This document shows, piece by piece, positions 35,692 through 45,022 of a stretch of 64,000 bases of DNA. The position numbers were made by a program, and so were the translations under genes. The notes below the pieces were generated by a model that did no database searches, had not been told where the DNA came from, and saw only the letters and a program-made list of their open reading frames with translations. Numbering within the stretch: the first letter of the stretch is position 1; every line of letters starts with the position of its first letter. The stretch covers positions 5,456,001 through 5,520,000 of the forward strand of contig NZ_JACBZH010000001.1 of NCBI RefSeq assembly GCF_013407855.1, written 5' to 3'. The stretch comes from Actinopolymorpha rutila. GTDB lineage: Bacteria > Actinomycetota > Actinomycetes > Propionibacteriales > Actinopolymorphaceae.

Positions 35692-36387
35692 CTAGGACAG
35701 GCCCTGGGGCGCCATCCCCTGCGCGGGCTCGCACCAGGCGAGCCGGTACCCGCCGTCGCGCAGCGACCGGCGGAACCACAACAGCGACAGGACGAGCCCC
35801 GCGGCGAACAGCGGGACCGACGCCACGGTTGCCACCGGCACCGACCACGTGGTGCCCATGGTCAGCAGCAGGCTCAGCGTCAGGCTGGCGTTGACCAGCA
35901 GTACGGCGCCCCAGAGCAGGGACAGCCGCTGGAAGAGCCGGCGCAGCGGAGCCGAGCGCACCACCTCGAGGGGCAGCGGACAGAAGTCGTGGGCGAGCCG
36001 CTGGATGAGCGGACGGTCCAGCAGTGCCGTCAGCAGGAACGCCGCGGCGACGGCGTAGGTGGCCAGGGTTGGCTGGAGGAAGTAGACCATCGCCGACCCG
36101 GCGGCGTAGGAAACGCCCACCTGGACGACGGTCATCGCGGTCGTGCCGAGGAGTACCGCCGGCAGGCGCCCGCCTCTGACGACGCGGACGGCCATCGCGA
36201 CCAACGCCCAGGCGACGGCGGCCAGCAGCGCGACGTGGAAACCCGCTGCGACGACGATGCCGTAGAAGAGTCCGAGCGGGATGAGCACCGACTCGGCCAG
36301 ATGGCGGGCGATCTGCGCGGCCAGCCGCAGCCGGGGAGGCATGACGACGGTGCGCGTTCCGATGGCTGGGTGGTGCACAGGACCCAT
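35692..36387 (-). CDS. VC0807-like integral membrane protein
   Basis: A 231-residue protein with six or so hydrophobic helices, for example ALLAAVAWALVAMAVRVV and a long stretch after AGLVLSLLWF. The motif VYFLQPTLATYAVAAAFL and the soluble loop RLAHDFCPLPLEVV are characteristic of the VC0807-type membrane family, found in many actinomycetes and of unknown function. The ATG at 36387 was kept; an internal ATG at 36342 is possible, and neither has a strong ribosome site. There is no obvious operon partner. Confidence 0.7.
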   Translation of the reverse strand: MGPVHHPAIGTRTVVMPPRLRLAAQIARHLAESVLIPLGLFYGIVVAAGFHVALLAAVAWALVAMAVRVVRGGRLPAVLLGTTAMTVVQVGVSYAAGSAMVYFLQPTLATYAVAAAFLLTALLDRPLIQRLAHDFCPLPLEVVRSAPLRRLFQRLSLLWGAVLLVNASLTLSLLLTMGTTWSVPVATVASVPLFAAGLVLSLLWFRRSLRDGGYRLAWCEPAQGMAPQGLS

Positions 36388-36642
36388 GGTCCGGAGAGAC
36401 CGTGGGCGTCGTCAAGTCCGGCGCAAGCGGGCGATCGGGACTCAGGCGGCAACTCGTCCGCGCGCTGCTCGACGCCGGTGCGGACGATCTCCGGCGATCC
36501 GCCTGCCGGTTTCGTACCAGTCTGGGCGGCAGCCCCTCCCTCGTAACGGACATCTTCCGGTGGCACGTGCACGGCTCGTGGACGACCGCCCTGGAACCTG
36601 CACCCACCGATCCGTGGTTCCGGTCACACCCACCCGGGCTGG

Positions 36643-38358
36643 TCAGGAAGGCTTCTTCCCGGTGAGGTTCTTCAGGAACGCGGCCGCGACCGGCCCCGCG
36701 TCGGAGCCCCCGGACCCACCGTCCTCGAGGAGAACAGCCCACGCGATGTCGCTGTCCTCCTGATAGCCGATCATCCAGGCATGGGTCCGGCGCGGGGAGG
36801 CGTTGCCGTACTCCGCGGTGCCGGTCTTGGCGTGCGGCCCGCCGGGCAGACCGCGCAGCGCGTCACCCGCCCCGTCGGTGACCACCGAGCGCATCATCGA
36901 CCGGAGGTCGGTGAGGACGTCCGGGCCGAGCGACTCCGGCGCCTGGTAGGCGTGGCGGACCGCCTCGGGGACCAGCCTCGGCTGGACGAACTTCCCGTTC
37001 TTCACGGTGCCCGCGACCGACGCCATCACCAGCGGCGACGCGAGGTCGCGGCCCTGGCCGATCATCGCCGCCGACCGGTCGAGGACGTCGGTGTTCACCG
37101 GCACCGAACCGTCGTAGGTGGACGCGCCGGTGTCCCAGACGCCGCCGATCCCGAACGCCGCGGCGGTCCTGGCGAGCGTACGGTCGTCGAGCCTGTCCCT
37201 GGCCCCGACGAACGCGGTGTTGCAGGAATGCGCGAACGCGTCCCGGAACGTCGAACCCGGAGGCAGCGTGAACTCGTTCTGGTTGGTGAAGCGCCACCCG
37301 TACACCCACTCGTATCTGGGGCATTCCAGGACATCGGAGGGGCTCAGCCCGGCCTTGAGCAGGGCGGCGGACGTGATCACCTTGAACGTGGAACCCGGGG
37401 GGTACTCCCCGATGAACGCACGGTTGTAGCCGGCCGGGGAGTTCGCGACGGCCAGGATGTCGCCGGTGGACGGCTTGAGCGCGACGATCGCCGACGGGGT
37501 GCTGACTCCGCCGAGCGCGTTGGCCGCCGCGCGCTGCACGTCCGGGTCGATCGTGGTGTGCACGTCCGCGCCCAGCTTCGCGCCGGGCGTACGCAGCGGC
37601 CTCAGCGCGCGTCCGGTCTCCCGGTCGGTGATCGCGATCAGGTACGCCGACCCGGACCCGGACCCGGTGAGCTGCTTGTTGTAGCGCTTCTCCAGGCCCG
37701 AGGTCCCCCTGCCCCTCGCGTCGACGTCGCCGACGATCGTGGTCGCAGCCAGCACGTCACCCTTGCTGTCCAGGATCGATCCGCGGGTGGACATCTTCGC
37801 CACGGCGAGCGTCTGCCCCGCCTTCAGCGCGGGGTGGACCATCGACGGCTCGAAGTGAACCACGTCCCTGTCCCGGGTCTGGACGATGCGCGCCTTCGAC
37901 GCGTAGGTGTACGCGCCGACGCGCGGGACCTTCATCCGTACGGTGAACGGCACGACGTAGGCCTTGCTGCCCTTGGTGTCGCTCCTGATGCGGCTGGTCG
38001 CGCTCGGCCGGCCGACCTCGATCGAGAACGGCCTCGGCGCGAGGTTGCGGTGCACGGAGGCGAGGAGCGACGCCGCACTGCCTGGGCTGTCGGTGTACTG
38101 CCCCGCCTCGTCCCATTTCCCGCGTCTCCAGGCGCTGACGAAGGTGTTCATCCGCCGCTCGGCGCGCGCCACCGACTGCTTCGCCGCCTGCTGCTTCGCC
38201 TCCTCCGCCCTCTCCACCGTCCGGCCGGGGGTGCCGAGCAGCATCAGGGCACCGGCCACTCCTCCGAAGATCACCAGCGATACGGCGACGACCCCCACGA
38301 TGACCCGGAACCGCCGTATGCGGTGTCGCTCCGAATCCCAATTCGTCACGTGTTCCAC
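36643..38358 (-). CDS. Class B penicillin-binding protein with MecA_N/NTF2-like domain
   Basis: A 571-residue peptidoglycan transpeptidase. Order: short cytoplasmic tail, one membrane anchor (~18-42), an NTF2-like MecA_N domain (~65-180), a PBP dimerisation-type region, and the transpeptidase domain. The active-site triad is visible: S323-T-F-K326, S378-C-N, and K511-T-G. It cross-links peptide stems outside the membrane and binds beta-lactams. The layout is that of PBP2a/PbpA-like class B PBPs in actinobacteria, involved in growth or sporulation rather than resistance as such. The start is a GTG (38358), with a second GTG nine bases later. The gene stands alone. Confidence 0.9.
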   Translation of the reverse strand: MEHVTNWDSERHRIRRFRVIVGVVAVSLVIFGGVAGALMLLGTPGRTVERAEEAKQQAAKQSVARAERRMNTFVSAWRRGKWDEAGQYTDSPGSAASLLASVHRNLAPRPFSIEVGRPSATSRIRSDTKGSKAYVVPFTVRMKVPRVGAYTYASKARIVQTRDRDVVHFEPSMVHPALKAGQTLAVAKMSTRGSILDSKGDVLAATTIVGDVDARGRGTSGLEKRYNKQLTGSGSGSAYLIAITDRETGRALRPLRTPGAKLGADVHTTIDPDVQRAAANALGGVSTPSAIVALKPSTGDILAVANSPAGYNRAFIGEYPPGSTFKVITSAALLKAGLSPSDVLECPRYEWVYGWRFTNQNEFTLPPGSTFRDAFAHSCNTAFVGARDRLDDRTLARTAAAFGIGGVWDTGASTYDGSVPVNTDVLDRSAAMIGQGRDLASPLVMASVAGTVKNGKFVQPRLVPEAVRHAYQAPESLGPDVLTDLRSMMRSVVTDGAGDALRGLPGGPHAKTGTAEYGNASPRRTHAWMIGYQEDSDIAWAVLLEDGGSGGSDAGPVAAAFLKNLTGKKPS

Positions 38359-38542
38359 GCTGAAGATGAAAGCAAATTCATCGGCTCGTCGCCAATGTGG
38401 CCATCGGCGGCCGACTGCTCGGCTCCGGACGTCATCGCCGGTCCTGGCCCCGGTCGGTGGACGGGTGCGGCATTTGGACCACTTCGGGTGGATCCCCGCC
38501 GCCCCCGTCCTGACCGTACGACGGCGCCGTCCGGGTGCGGCG

Positions 38543-40486
38543 CTAGCTTCCCTTCTTCATCTGGAGATATCCGGCCTGCATCCACGTCACCGGTTGGGCC
38601 GCTCCGCCGAGCCCGGTCCACAGCCACTTCTCCGAGTCAGGCGGGAACTTCGTGTAACGGCTGGTGCTGTACGCCTCGTGGAACGCGTTGTTGTACAGCG
38701 GCAGGATCGGTAGGTCCCGGTTGATCCAGCGAGCCCAGTCGTAGGTGTACTCCGCCCACTTGCTCTTCGGCGCCTGGTTGACCTGACGGTTCAGCGTCGC
38801 GGCGATATGCACCTTGCCCAGACCGGGAACGTCCGCGTACGGTCCGACGCCGATCGCCACGTGCCCGTGGAACTCTCCCTTGCCGTCGTACCAGATCGGG
38901 TAGTTCCACGCCGGCAGGGCACCCGGGGCGAACGTCGAGGAGAAGTCCGCCAGCGGGTTCGGCGTGCCACCCCAGTCCATGAACCACTCGGTGACCGCGA
39001 ACTGGCCGTCCAGCATCTGGTTGTAGTAGGTCCCCGAGTTCACGTTCACCTCCTCGGCCTTGATCCCGAAGTGCATCAGCATGTTCGCGATGGCCACACC
39101 GTCCTGGTCGAACTGCGAGTTCCCCGCCTCCTCGGTGATCGTCACCTTCCACTGGTCACCCTTGGGCGTGTACCACTTGCCGTTCTTCTTCGTGAACCCC
39201 ACGCTCTCCAGCAGTTGCTTCGCCTTGGCCGGGTTGTAGTCGTAGGGGTTCATGGCCTTCAGCTGGGCCCTGGTGATGTACTTCGGCACCGCCATCGCGT
39301 CGTTGATGCCGTCGGGGGCGATCGCGGGCGGGTCCTGGATCAGCTTGCCGCCCATGTCCAGCTGGGTGAGCTGCTTGCGCTTGATGATGTACGCGAACGC
39401 CTGCCGGACCTCACGCAGGTTGTACGGATAGGTGCCCAGGTGGAACACCAGGCTCTCCTGCTGCACCGGCGACGGGATGAAGACGTAGTGTCCAGTGCCC
39501 GAGGCCTTCAGCTTGTCCACCTGCGGGTCGGTGAACTGCGAGAACTCCTCGAAATCCATGGTGCCGCCGGACAGTCCGCCGAAGGCCGCTGTGACGCTCG
39601 CGGGAACGATCTGGACCCACGGAACGCGGATGCTCTTCTGGTCCCACCAGCCCATCCACTTCTTGAACAGAATTCCGCTCACGCCGGAGTTCTGAAGCAG
39701 GTAGGGGCCGTTCCCGATGAGCTTGGCCGGCTTGAACTTCGCCAGGTTGGTGCCGGTCGTCAACACGGCCTTGCCCGCCGGTGAGTCCGAGGCCGCCTTG
39801 ATGCTCTCCTGGGTGGGATTCAGGAAGTTGTACGTGTGCCAGTAGCTGAGCAGGCTCTTGTCGAACCCGGCCGGAAGGAGACTCCCGTACTGGCTGGAAG
39901 GCAACATCCAGATGCTCATGATGGACGACATGGCGTTGTCCACGACGACCCAGTCCTGGAGCTTCACCACGACCTGATGGTCGTTGGGAGCGGACAGGCC
40001 GGACATGTCCGCCCACACCGAGTTTCCGTTCGCACCGGCCAGCAGGAAGCTGTCCATCACGTCCTTGGCCGTGAAGGGCTTGCCGTCCTGCCACTTCGTT
40101 CCCTCACGCAGGTTGAACGTGATCTCGTGGCCACTGACCTTCCAGCTCGACGCCATCTCGGGCAAGTACGGGTTGGCACCAGGGCGGAGGGTGTTGAAGT
40201 AGGCGCCCAGGTTGAGCAGTGACAGGTTGAGGAACGGCTCCGGGTTCGGACTGTACGGATTGTAGGAAACGCCGCTGCTCCACTGCGGGTTGGCGATCCG
40301 GAGCGCGGTCGTCGTCGCCGAGAACTTCGCCGGATCGACCACTGCCTTGTCCGTGGCCTTGCCGATGTTCTCGCCGCCACCGCCGCCACCGCCGCTGTCG
40401 CCGCCACTGCACGCGGCGGCCACCAGGGAGAGCACGGCGGCCACGACGAGTACCGCCATCGCCCTTCGAGACCTCGCTGTTCTCAT
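38543..40486 (-). CDS. ABC transporter solute-binding lipoprotein (peptide/oligosaccharide, SBP_bac_5)
   Basis: A 647-residue extracellular lipoprotein. The signal peptide ends in the lipobox LVAAAC with Cys26, followed by a Gly-rich tether. The family-5 binding-protein fold shows the usual landmarks: an early FLNLSLLNLG segment, SWKVSGHEITFNLREGTKW with DGKPFTAKDV, then NGPYLL. Members bind peptides, nickel or oligosaccharides. The start has the near-perfect site AGGAGGG. It is the last gene of the leftward importer operon (permease, permease, ATPase, ATPase, binding protein). Its divergence from a glycan-degradation operon makes an oligosaccharide ligand likely (inference). Confidence 0.9.
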   Translation of the reverse strand: MRTARSRRAMAVLVVAAVLSLVAAACSGGDSGGGGGGGENIGKATDKAVVDPAKFSATTTALRIANPQWSSGVSYNPYSPNPEPFLNLSLLNLGAYFNTLRPGANPYLPEMASSWKVSGHEITFNLREGTKWQDGKPFTAKDVMDSFLLAGANGNSVWADMSGLSAPNDHQVVVKLQDWVVVDNAMSSIMSIWMLPSSQYGSLLPAGFDKSLLSYWHTYNFLNPTQESIKAASDSPAGKAVLTTGTNLAKFKPAKLIGNGPYLLQNSGVSGILFKKWMGWWDQKSIRVPWVQIVPASVTAAFGGLSGGTMDFEEFSQFTDPQVDKLKASGTGHYVFIPSPVQQESLVFHLGTYPYNLREVRQAFAYIIKRKQLTQLDMGGKLIQDPPAIAPDGINDAMAVPKYITRAQLKAMNPYDYNPAKAKQLLESVGFTKKNGKWYTPKGDQWKVTITEEAGNSQFDQDGVAIANMLMHFGIKAEEVNVNSGTYYNQMLDGQFAVTEWFMDWGGTPNPLADFSSTFAPGALPAWNYPIWYDGKGEFHGHVAIGVGPYADVPGLGKVHIAATLNRQVNQAPKSKWAEYTYDWARWINRDLPILPLYNNAFHEAYSTSRYTKFPPDSEKWLWTGLGGAAQPVTWMQAGYLQMKKGS

Positions 40487-40495
40487 GGTTCCCTC

Positions 40496-41548
40496 CTACG
40501 TTGCGTGCCCTGTCTCTTCGGTGTGGCGAAGGCGGCCACCGGTTCCAGCCGCGTCAGTCGGTCCCCCCAGGCTCGTGAGTTCGGTGAGTGGGGGAACCCG
40601 ATCGGGGAAGAAGCACGCAGCCCGGTGCCCCGGAGCCACCTCGGCCAGCGGGGGCGCCTCGCGGCAGCGGTCCTCCGCGAAGGGGCAGCGGTTGGCGAAC
40701 ACACAACCAGTGGGCGAGGGCTCTCCCTGGAGCCGGTGGGCGACGTCCTCGTCGCGGCGGATTTCGGCGACGTCGGGATCGGGCACCGGGATGGCTCGAA
40801 GAAGGTGGTACGTGTAGGGGTGCCGCGGCTGGGTGATGATCTGCTCCGTGGGCCCCTCCTCGACCACCACGCCGTAGAACATCACCAGAATGCGGCCACC
40901 CCTGGTGAAGTAGCGAACGACACCGAAGTCGTGGCTGATGAACACGAAACTGATCTGGCGTTCCTCGCGGAACTTCAGCAGGAGGTTCAGGATGGCCACC
41001 CGCATCGAGACGTCCAGCATGCTGGTCACCTCGTCCGCGACGACCAGGCGTGGCTCGAGGCTGATGGCACGGGCGATCGCGACACGTTGCCGCTGCCCAC
41101 CCGACAGCTGGTGCGGATAGCGGTGCAGGAACGCCGGCGTGGCGTCAAGTCCTACTTGCTGCAGAGTCTCCAGCAACCGCTTCTCCACGGTCCGGTGCGT
41201 GGCGAGGCCGTGCCGCCGCAGGCCGTAGCCGAGCGTGGTGCCGATGGAAAGGCCCGGGTTGAGGGAGCTGTACGGATCCTGGTGGACCAGCTGGACGTCC
41301 CGACGCCACGCCGTTTTCGCCCTGCCCCGCAGCGACTGGATGTCCTTGTCCTCGTACCGGACCGTTCCGCCGCTCGGCTGGGTCAGGCCGGCGATGATCT
41401 TGCCGAGGGTCGTCTTGCCGCACCCGGACTCACCGACCAGGGCGACCACCTCGTCGGGTTCGACCGCGAGGTTCACGTCCTGCAGGACCGGACGTGCCTT
41501 CGTGGTGGCGTACCGGTGGGTCAGGTGGTCCACTTCGAGCAGGCTCAT
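40496..41548 (-). CDS. Opp/Dpp-type ABC transporter ATP-binding protein (second ATPase)
   Basis: A 350-residue ATPase of the oligopeptide family, OppF-like position. It has Walker A GESGCGKTT, signature LSGGQRQRVAIARA and Walker B RLVVADEVTSMLD. The normal DEPTS reads DEVTS here. The C-terminal oligo_HPY extension carries a Cys cluster (GCVFANRCPFAEDRC...AACFF) that in relatives binds an iron-sulfur cluster or metal. The ATG overlaps the stop of the first ATPase gene by 4 bases (ATGA). The binding-protein gene follows 9 bases after its stop. Much of the long frame upstream of the ATG lies within the neighbouring ATPase gene and was rejected. Confidence 0.88.
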   Translation of the reverse strand: MSLLEVDHLTHRYATTKARPVLQDVNLAVEPDEVVALVGESGCGKTTLGKIIAGLTQPSGGTVRYEDKDIQSLRGRAKTAWRRDVQLVHQDPYSSLNPGLSIGTTLGYGLRRHGLATHRTVEKRLLETLQQVGLDATPAFLHRYPHQLSGGQRQRVAIARAISLEPRLVVADEVTSMLDVSMRVAILNLLLKFREERQISFVFISHDFGVVRYFTRGGRILVMFYGVVVEEGPTEQIITQPRHPYTYHLLRAIPVPDPDVAEIRRDEDVAHRLQGEPSPTGCVFANRCPFAEDRCREAPPLAEVAPGHRAACFFPDRVPPLTELTSLGGPTDAAGTGGRLRHTEETGHAT

Positions 41549-42582
41549 CGGGCCGTCACCTCCAGGTCCTCGTTCACCACGTGACACGCGACGAGATGCT
41601 GCTTGTCGGCGAGCAGCGGCGGCTCCGCCTGGGTGCAGACGTGCTGGGCCGATGGACAGCGTGGGGCGAACCGGCAGCCCGGCGGCAGGTCGGCGAGGTT
41701 GGGTACCTCCCCGGCGATGGGCCGGACCAGGAGGCCCTTCTCCAGAACGCTCGGGATGGCGTCGACCAGCGCCTGCACGTACGGATGACGTCGCGGGGAC
41801 TTGAAGATCTCCCGGACCGTGCCCGCCTCGACCAGTCGTCCGGCGTACATCACGGCCACCCGGGTGGCCAGCTCTGCCACCACGGCGAGGTCGTGGGTGA
41901 CGAAGATGATGGTGACGCCGAGCTCGCGGTGCAGGCGCCGGAGGATGTCGATGACCAGCCGCTGGTTGAGTACGTCCAGAGCAGTGGTCGGCTCGTCCAG
42001 CACCACCACCGACGGTTTGAGCAGCAACGCCAGGGCGATGGACACCCGTTGCTTCATGCCGCCCGACAGCTGGCTCTCGAACGCGTCCCAGACGACGGCC
42101 GGCGGCAGGCGTACGAGCTCCAGCAGGTGCTCGAAGTACGCTCGGCCGTCCCGAGGATCGGAGAACACCTCCGGATGTGCCTGAAGGACGTGCTCCACCT
42201 GGTCCCCGATGGTGATGACCGGGTTGAACGCGTTCATGGCCGCCTGGAAGACCATGGAGATCTCCAGGCCGAGCAGCTTGCGCAGGTCCTTGCGGCGCAG
42301 ACCCCCCAACGCGACTCCCTTGAACCTCACCTCGCCCTCGGCCGTCCGTCCCGGTGGCGGAACGATGTCGAGCAACGCATAGGCGAGCGTGGACTTGCCG
42401 CACCCGGACTCTCCGACCAACGCGTAGATGTCTCCGGGCTGGACGGCCAGGCTCACGTTCTCCACGGCTCGGACCGATCCCGGCCCACTTCCGAAGCTGA
42501 CGGTGAGGTTGTCGACCTCGACGATCGGCGCCCCGTCGCCGGAGCGCTTCACGGCGGTCTGGTCCGCGACCACGCCGGTCAT
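41545..42582 (-). CDS. Opp/Dpp-type ABC transporter ATP-binding protein (first ATPase)
   Basis: A 345-residue ATPase, OppD-like. It has Walker A GESGCGKST, signature LSGGMKQRVSIALAL and Walker B VVVLDEPTTALD, then the oligo_HPY tail with cysteines (GCRFAPRCPSAQHVC...ACHV). It pairs with the second ATPase as a heterodimer energising the two permeases. The ATG at 42582 was chosen for a GAGGAGG site eight bases upstream. An ATG at 42603 overlaps the permease stop by 4 bases and adds seven residues; either may be used. The operon order suggests strong coupling. Confidence 0.88.
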   Translation of the reverse strand: MTGVVADQTAVKRSGDGAPIVEVDNLTVSFGSGPGSVRAVENVSLAVQPGDIYALVGESGCGKSTLAYALLDIVPPPGRTAEGEVRFKGVALGGLRRKDLRKLLGLEISMVFQAAMNAFNPVITIGDQVEHVLQAHPEVFSDPRDGRAYFEHLLELVRLPPAVVWDAFESQLSGGMKQRVSIALALLLKPSVVVLDEPTTALDVLNQRLVIDILRRLHRELGVTIIFVTHDLAVVAELATRVAVMYAGRLVEAGTVREIFKSPRRHPYVQALVDAIPSVLEKGLLVRPIAGEVPNLADLPPGCRFAPRCPSAQHVCTQAEPPLLADKQHLVACHVVNEDLEVTAR

Positions 42583-42599
42583 GTCTCGCGCCTCCTCGG

Positions 42600-43451
42600 T
42601 CATTGGACCCGTAGCCGGGGGTTGAAGAGACTGTCCAGGACCCTGGTGAGGTACACGAACGCGACCTGCAGGATGACGATCGCGGCCATCGGCGAGAACA
42701 GATAGAGCATGCTCTTGCTGGTGTAGAGCGCGCCCTGGTTCATCGCGGTGTTGATCATGACGCCCCAGTTCGTCCCGCTCACCGGGGCGATGCCGAGCAG
42801 GAAGAGACCCACCTCGGCGTACATCGCGCCCGTGATGGCCAGCAGGAAGTGGATCGCGACGTACGGGCCGACGTTGGGCAGCAACTGCCGGCCGACGACG
42901 TTGGTGAGGGACGCGCCCTGCAGCCGGGCGGCCTCGATGAAGTCGCTGGTCCGCAGGCTGAGCGCCTGCGATCGCACAGCGCGAGCAAGGCCCGCCCAGG
43001 CGGTGACCGAGAGGATCAGCGCCAGTACGACCGGACTGGACGTACGGACGACACTGGAGATGATCAGGATGAGGGGGAGGCCGGGGAGGGTCAGGACGAC
43101 GTCGGTGACTCGCATGATGGCGGTGTCGGCCGCCCCGCCGAGATAACCGCTCACCAGTCCCACCACGACGCCCACGAACACCGTGATGGTCGCGGCGAGG
43201 ACGCCGACCTCCATGATCGGCCGGGTTCCCACGATCACCTCGGACAGAACGTCCTGACCGAAGGAGTCGGTGCCGAGCAGGTGATGCCACGACGGGGAGA
43301 GGTACGCCTTCATCGGATCCTGCTCGGTGGACACGTGCGCGACGTATGGCCCGATGATGGCGACCACCACATAGATCGCCACCACGACGGCGCCGGCCAG
43401 GCCGGTTCGGTCCGCGCGGGCGATGCGCCAGAAGTCGGCGAGAAAGCTCAT
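42600..43451 (-). CDS. Opp/Dpp-type ABC transporter permease (OppC-like)
   Basis: A 283-residue permease with six transmembrane helices. It has the binding-protein-dependent EAA loop (AARLQGASLTNVVGRQLLPN) between helices, where it contacts the ATPases. The N-terminal Pro-rich loop after helix 1 ends with HHLLGTDSFGQDVLSEV, the typical OppC/DppC marker GTDxxGxDxxS. Its ATG overlaps the stop of the preceding permease gene by 4 bases. It forms the translocation pore together with the OppB-like permease. Confidence 0.9.
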   Translation of the reverse strand: MSFLADFWRIARADRTGLAGAVVVAIYVVVAIIGPYVAHVSTEQDPMKAYLSPSWHHLLGTDSFGQDVLSEVIVGTRPIMEVGVLAATITVFVGVVVGLVSGYLGGAADTAIMRVTDVVLTLPGLPLILIISSVVRTSSPVVLALILSVTAWAGLARAVRSQALSLRTSDFIEAARLQGASLTNVVGRQLLPNVGPYVAIHFLLAITGAMYAEVGLFLLGIAPVSGTNWGVMINTAMNQGALYTSKSMLYLFSPMAAIVILQVAFVYLTRVLDSLFNPRLRVQ

Positions 43452-44512
43452 ACGCCCGCCTTCGCGACGACTGCGGTCTCCTCGGCCGATTCCTTCTGCT
43501 CCTCCGCGCGACGGGCCAGTCCGGGTCTGGCGATGCGCGGGTCGATCGCCGGATACACGAGGTCGACCACGAAGTTCGCCAGCACCACCGAGGACGTGAT
43601 CAGCAGGAAGCAGCCCATCATCACCGAGTAGTCACGGGAGTTGATGGAGTTGATGAGGTAGTAGCCGAGGCCGGGGTAGCTGAAGTAGAACTCGATGAAC
43701 ACCGAGCCGCCGAAGAGGAACCCGACCGACAGCGCCAGGCCGGTGACCTGCGGCAGCAGCGAGTTGCGGCCAACATAGGACTGCGCGACCCGCCGGGGAC
43801 TGAGACCGCGCGACTCCGCCGCCCGCACGTATTCCGAACCCAGCACCGAAACAGCCGTGCCCTTCATCGAAAGCGACCACGCACCGAAGGAGGTGATGAC
43901 GAACGCGGCTATGGGCAGGATCGCGTGATAGAGCGCGCTGCCGACGAAGCCGAGACTGAACCCGGGGGTGATGTTGACCGAATACGCCCCGGAGATGGGG
44001 AAATAATGATGGACGTCGGTCAGCAGATAGAGCAGCACGATGGCAACCAGGTAGTTGGGGACGGCGCTGAGGAACGACACCACGAACGTCATGACCTTGG
44101 CGAAGGCGCTGTTCTGGAAGGCCGCCATCAGGGCCCCGATCGCGATACCGGCGACGAAACTGATGACCAGCGACGAACCCACGATGAAGATCGTCCACGG
44201 AGCGGCATTGGCGATGACGTGCACGACACTCTCGCCCGGGTCGCTGATCGAGTTTCCGAGATCCCCGTGGAGCGCGTTCCAGATGTAGTCGACATACTGA
44301 CGCCCCAGTGGCTCATTCGGCGTCAGACCGTAGATCGCCTGCACCCGTTGCTGAATCTCCTCCGGAGACATGCCGCCCTGCTTCTGCAGTTGCGCCTCGA
44401 GTGCGGACATCGGATTACCCGGCATCAGCCGGATCATGAAGAACGACAGCGACACCACGAAGTAGACGATGGCGAAAGCCATCACCAACCGTTTGACGAC
44501 GTACTGGCGCAT
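43448..44512 (-). CDS. Opp/Dpp-type ABC transporter permease (OppB-like)
   Basis: A 354-residue permease, the first gene of the leftward importer operon. It has the OppB-type N-terminus (KRLVMAFAIVYFVVSLSFFMIRLMPGNP split by the usual P-G-x-P), six helices and an EAA-like loop (AAESRGLSPRRVAQSYVGRN). The C-terminus is hydrophilic and extended (ARRAEEQKESAEETA). The putative promoter region carries a palindrome at 44569-44580. Ribosome-site complementarity is weak at the ATG. Confidence 0.9.
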   Translation of the reverse strand: MRQYVVKRLVMAFAIVYFVVSLSFFMIRLMPGNPMSALEAQLQKQGGMSPEEIQQRVQAIYGLTPNEPLGRQYVDYIWNALHGDLGNSISDPGESVVHVIANAAPWTIFIVGSSLVISFVAGIAIGALMAAFQNSAFAKVMTFVVSFLSAVPNYLVAIVLLYLLTDVHHYFPISGAYSVNITPGFSLGFVGSALYHAILPIAAFVITSFGAWSLSMKGTAVSVLGSEYVRAAESRGLSPRRVAQSYVGRNSLLPQVTGLALSVGFLFGGSVFIEFYFSYPGLGYYLINSINSRDYSVMMGCFLLITSSVVLANFVVDLVYPAIDPRIARPGLARRAEEQKESAEETAVVAKAGV

Positions 44513-45022
44513 GGCACGGATTCCAGTCCGCTCGAGGGGTGAAACGATTCAGCAACATCGTTCCCACCTACCTTTTGGTACAGGTATGGACCGCGTCAAG
44601 ATCCGCGGTTGACCAGCGACGGCCAGGCCGGTCCGATTCCGGCATCGCCGACGATTTCCGAACACCCCTCCACGCAATTGTTGTGCGTACAAGAAATAGC
44701 GGCACGGATTAATGTCGGACTTCATATAAACCAACGCGAGCTCCAAGTCCATAAAGTACGGCCAAAATCGCGGCAAAGGCATAGTGGAACAGCGCTCACG
44801 AAAGGCCTCGGGGCACGGATGGGTGCCGACGCACTCCCGGGGGGCGAGTGGAGTCGCCGGTCCAGTTGGCCTGCCGTGACCGCACAGAGCCATTCCCTTG
44901 GCCAGAGGCTCCGGTTCCAGCAGAATCGCGTCAGCATCACCACACCGGCGGCACCGAGGGCGCCACCGGTGCCGGCCCTGTTCGGGAGCCGCCCAGAACA
45001 GTCGACGGAGGGAACGCCGCCG
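44513..45022. other. Divergent control region between importer and catabolic operons, no gene seen
   Basis: About 510 bases lie between the importer ATG and the chosen start of the catabolic operon. Positions ~44640-44780 are markedly AT-richer than the rest of the window, with TATAAA near 44731 and several short inverted repeats such as TTGT-N7-ACAA (around 44680). A plus-strand frame is open through this stretch from 44609, but its codon use looks non-coding until near 44.97 kb. I read it as promoters and operators for both operons. Confidence 0.5.
44569..44580. promoter_or_regulatory. 12-bp palindrome, candidate operator of the importer operon
   Basis: TACCTTTTGGTA is a perfect palindrome in half-sites TACC/GGTA separated by TTTT, overlapped by a second repeat TACCT-N8-AGGTA (44569-44586). 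It sits about 60 bases upstream of the first importer gene. Such symmetric sites suit GntR/LacI-type regulators; no regulator gene is adjacent. Confidence 0.4.

Noticed and set aside
44609..45022. N-terminal extension of the first catabolic gene to 44609
   Set aside because: The stretch is AT-rich and lacks the third-position GC bias of the gene, and it would consume the whole divergent promoter region. A later GTG with a ribosome site is likelier.
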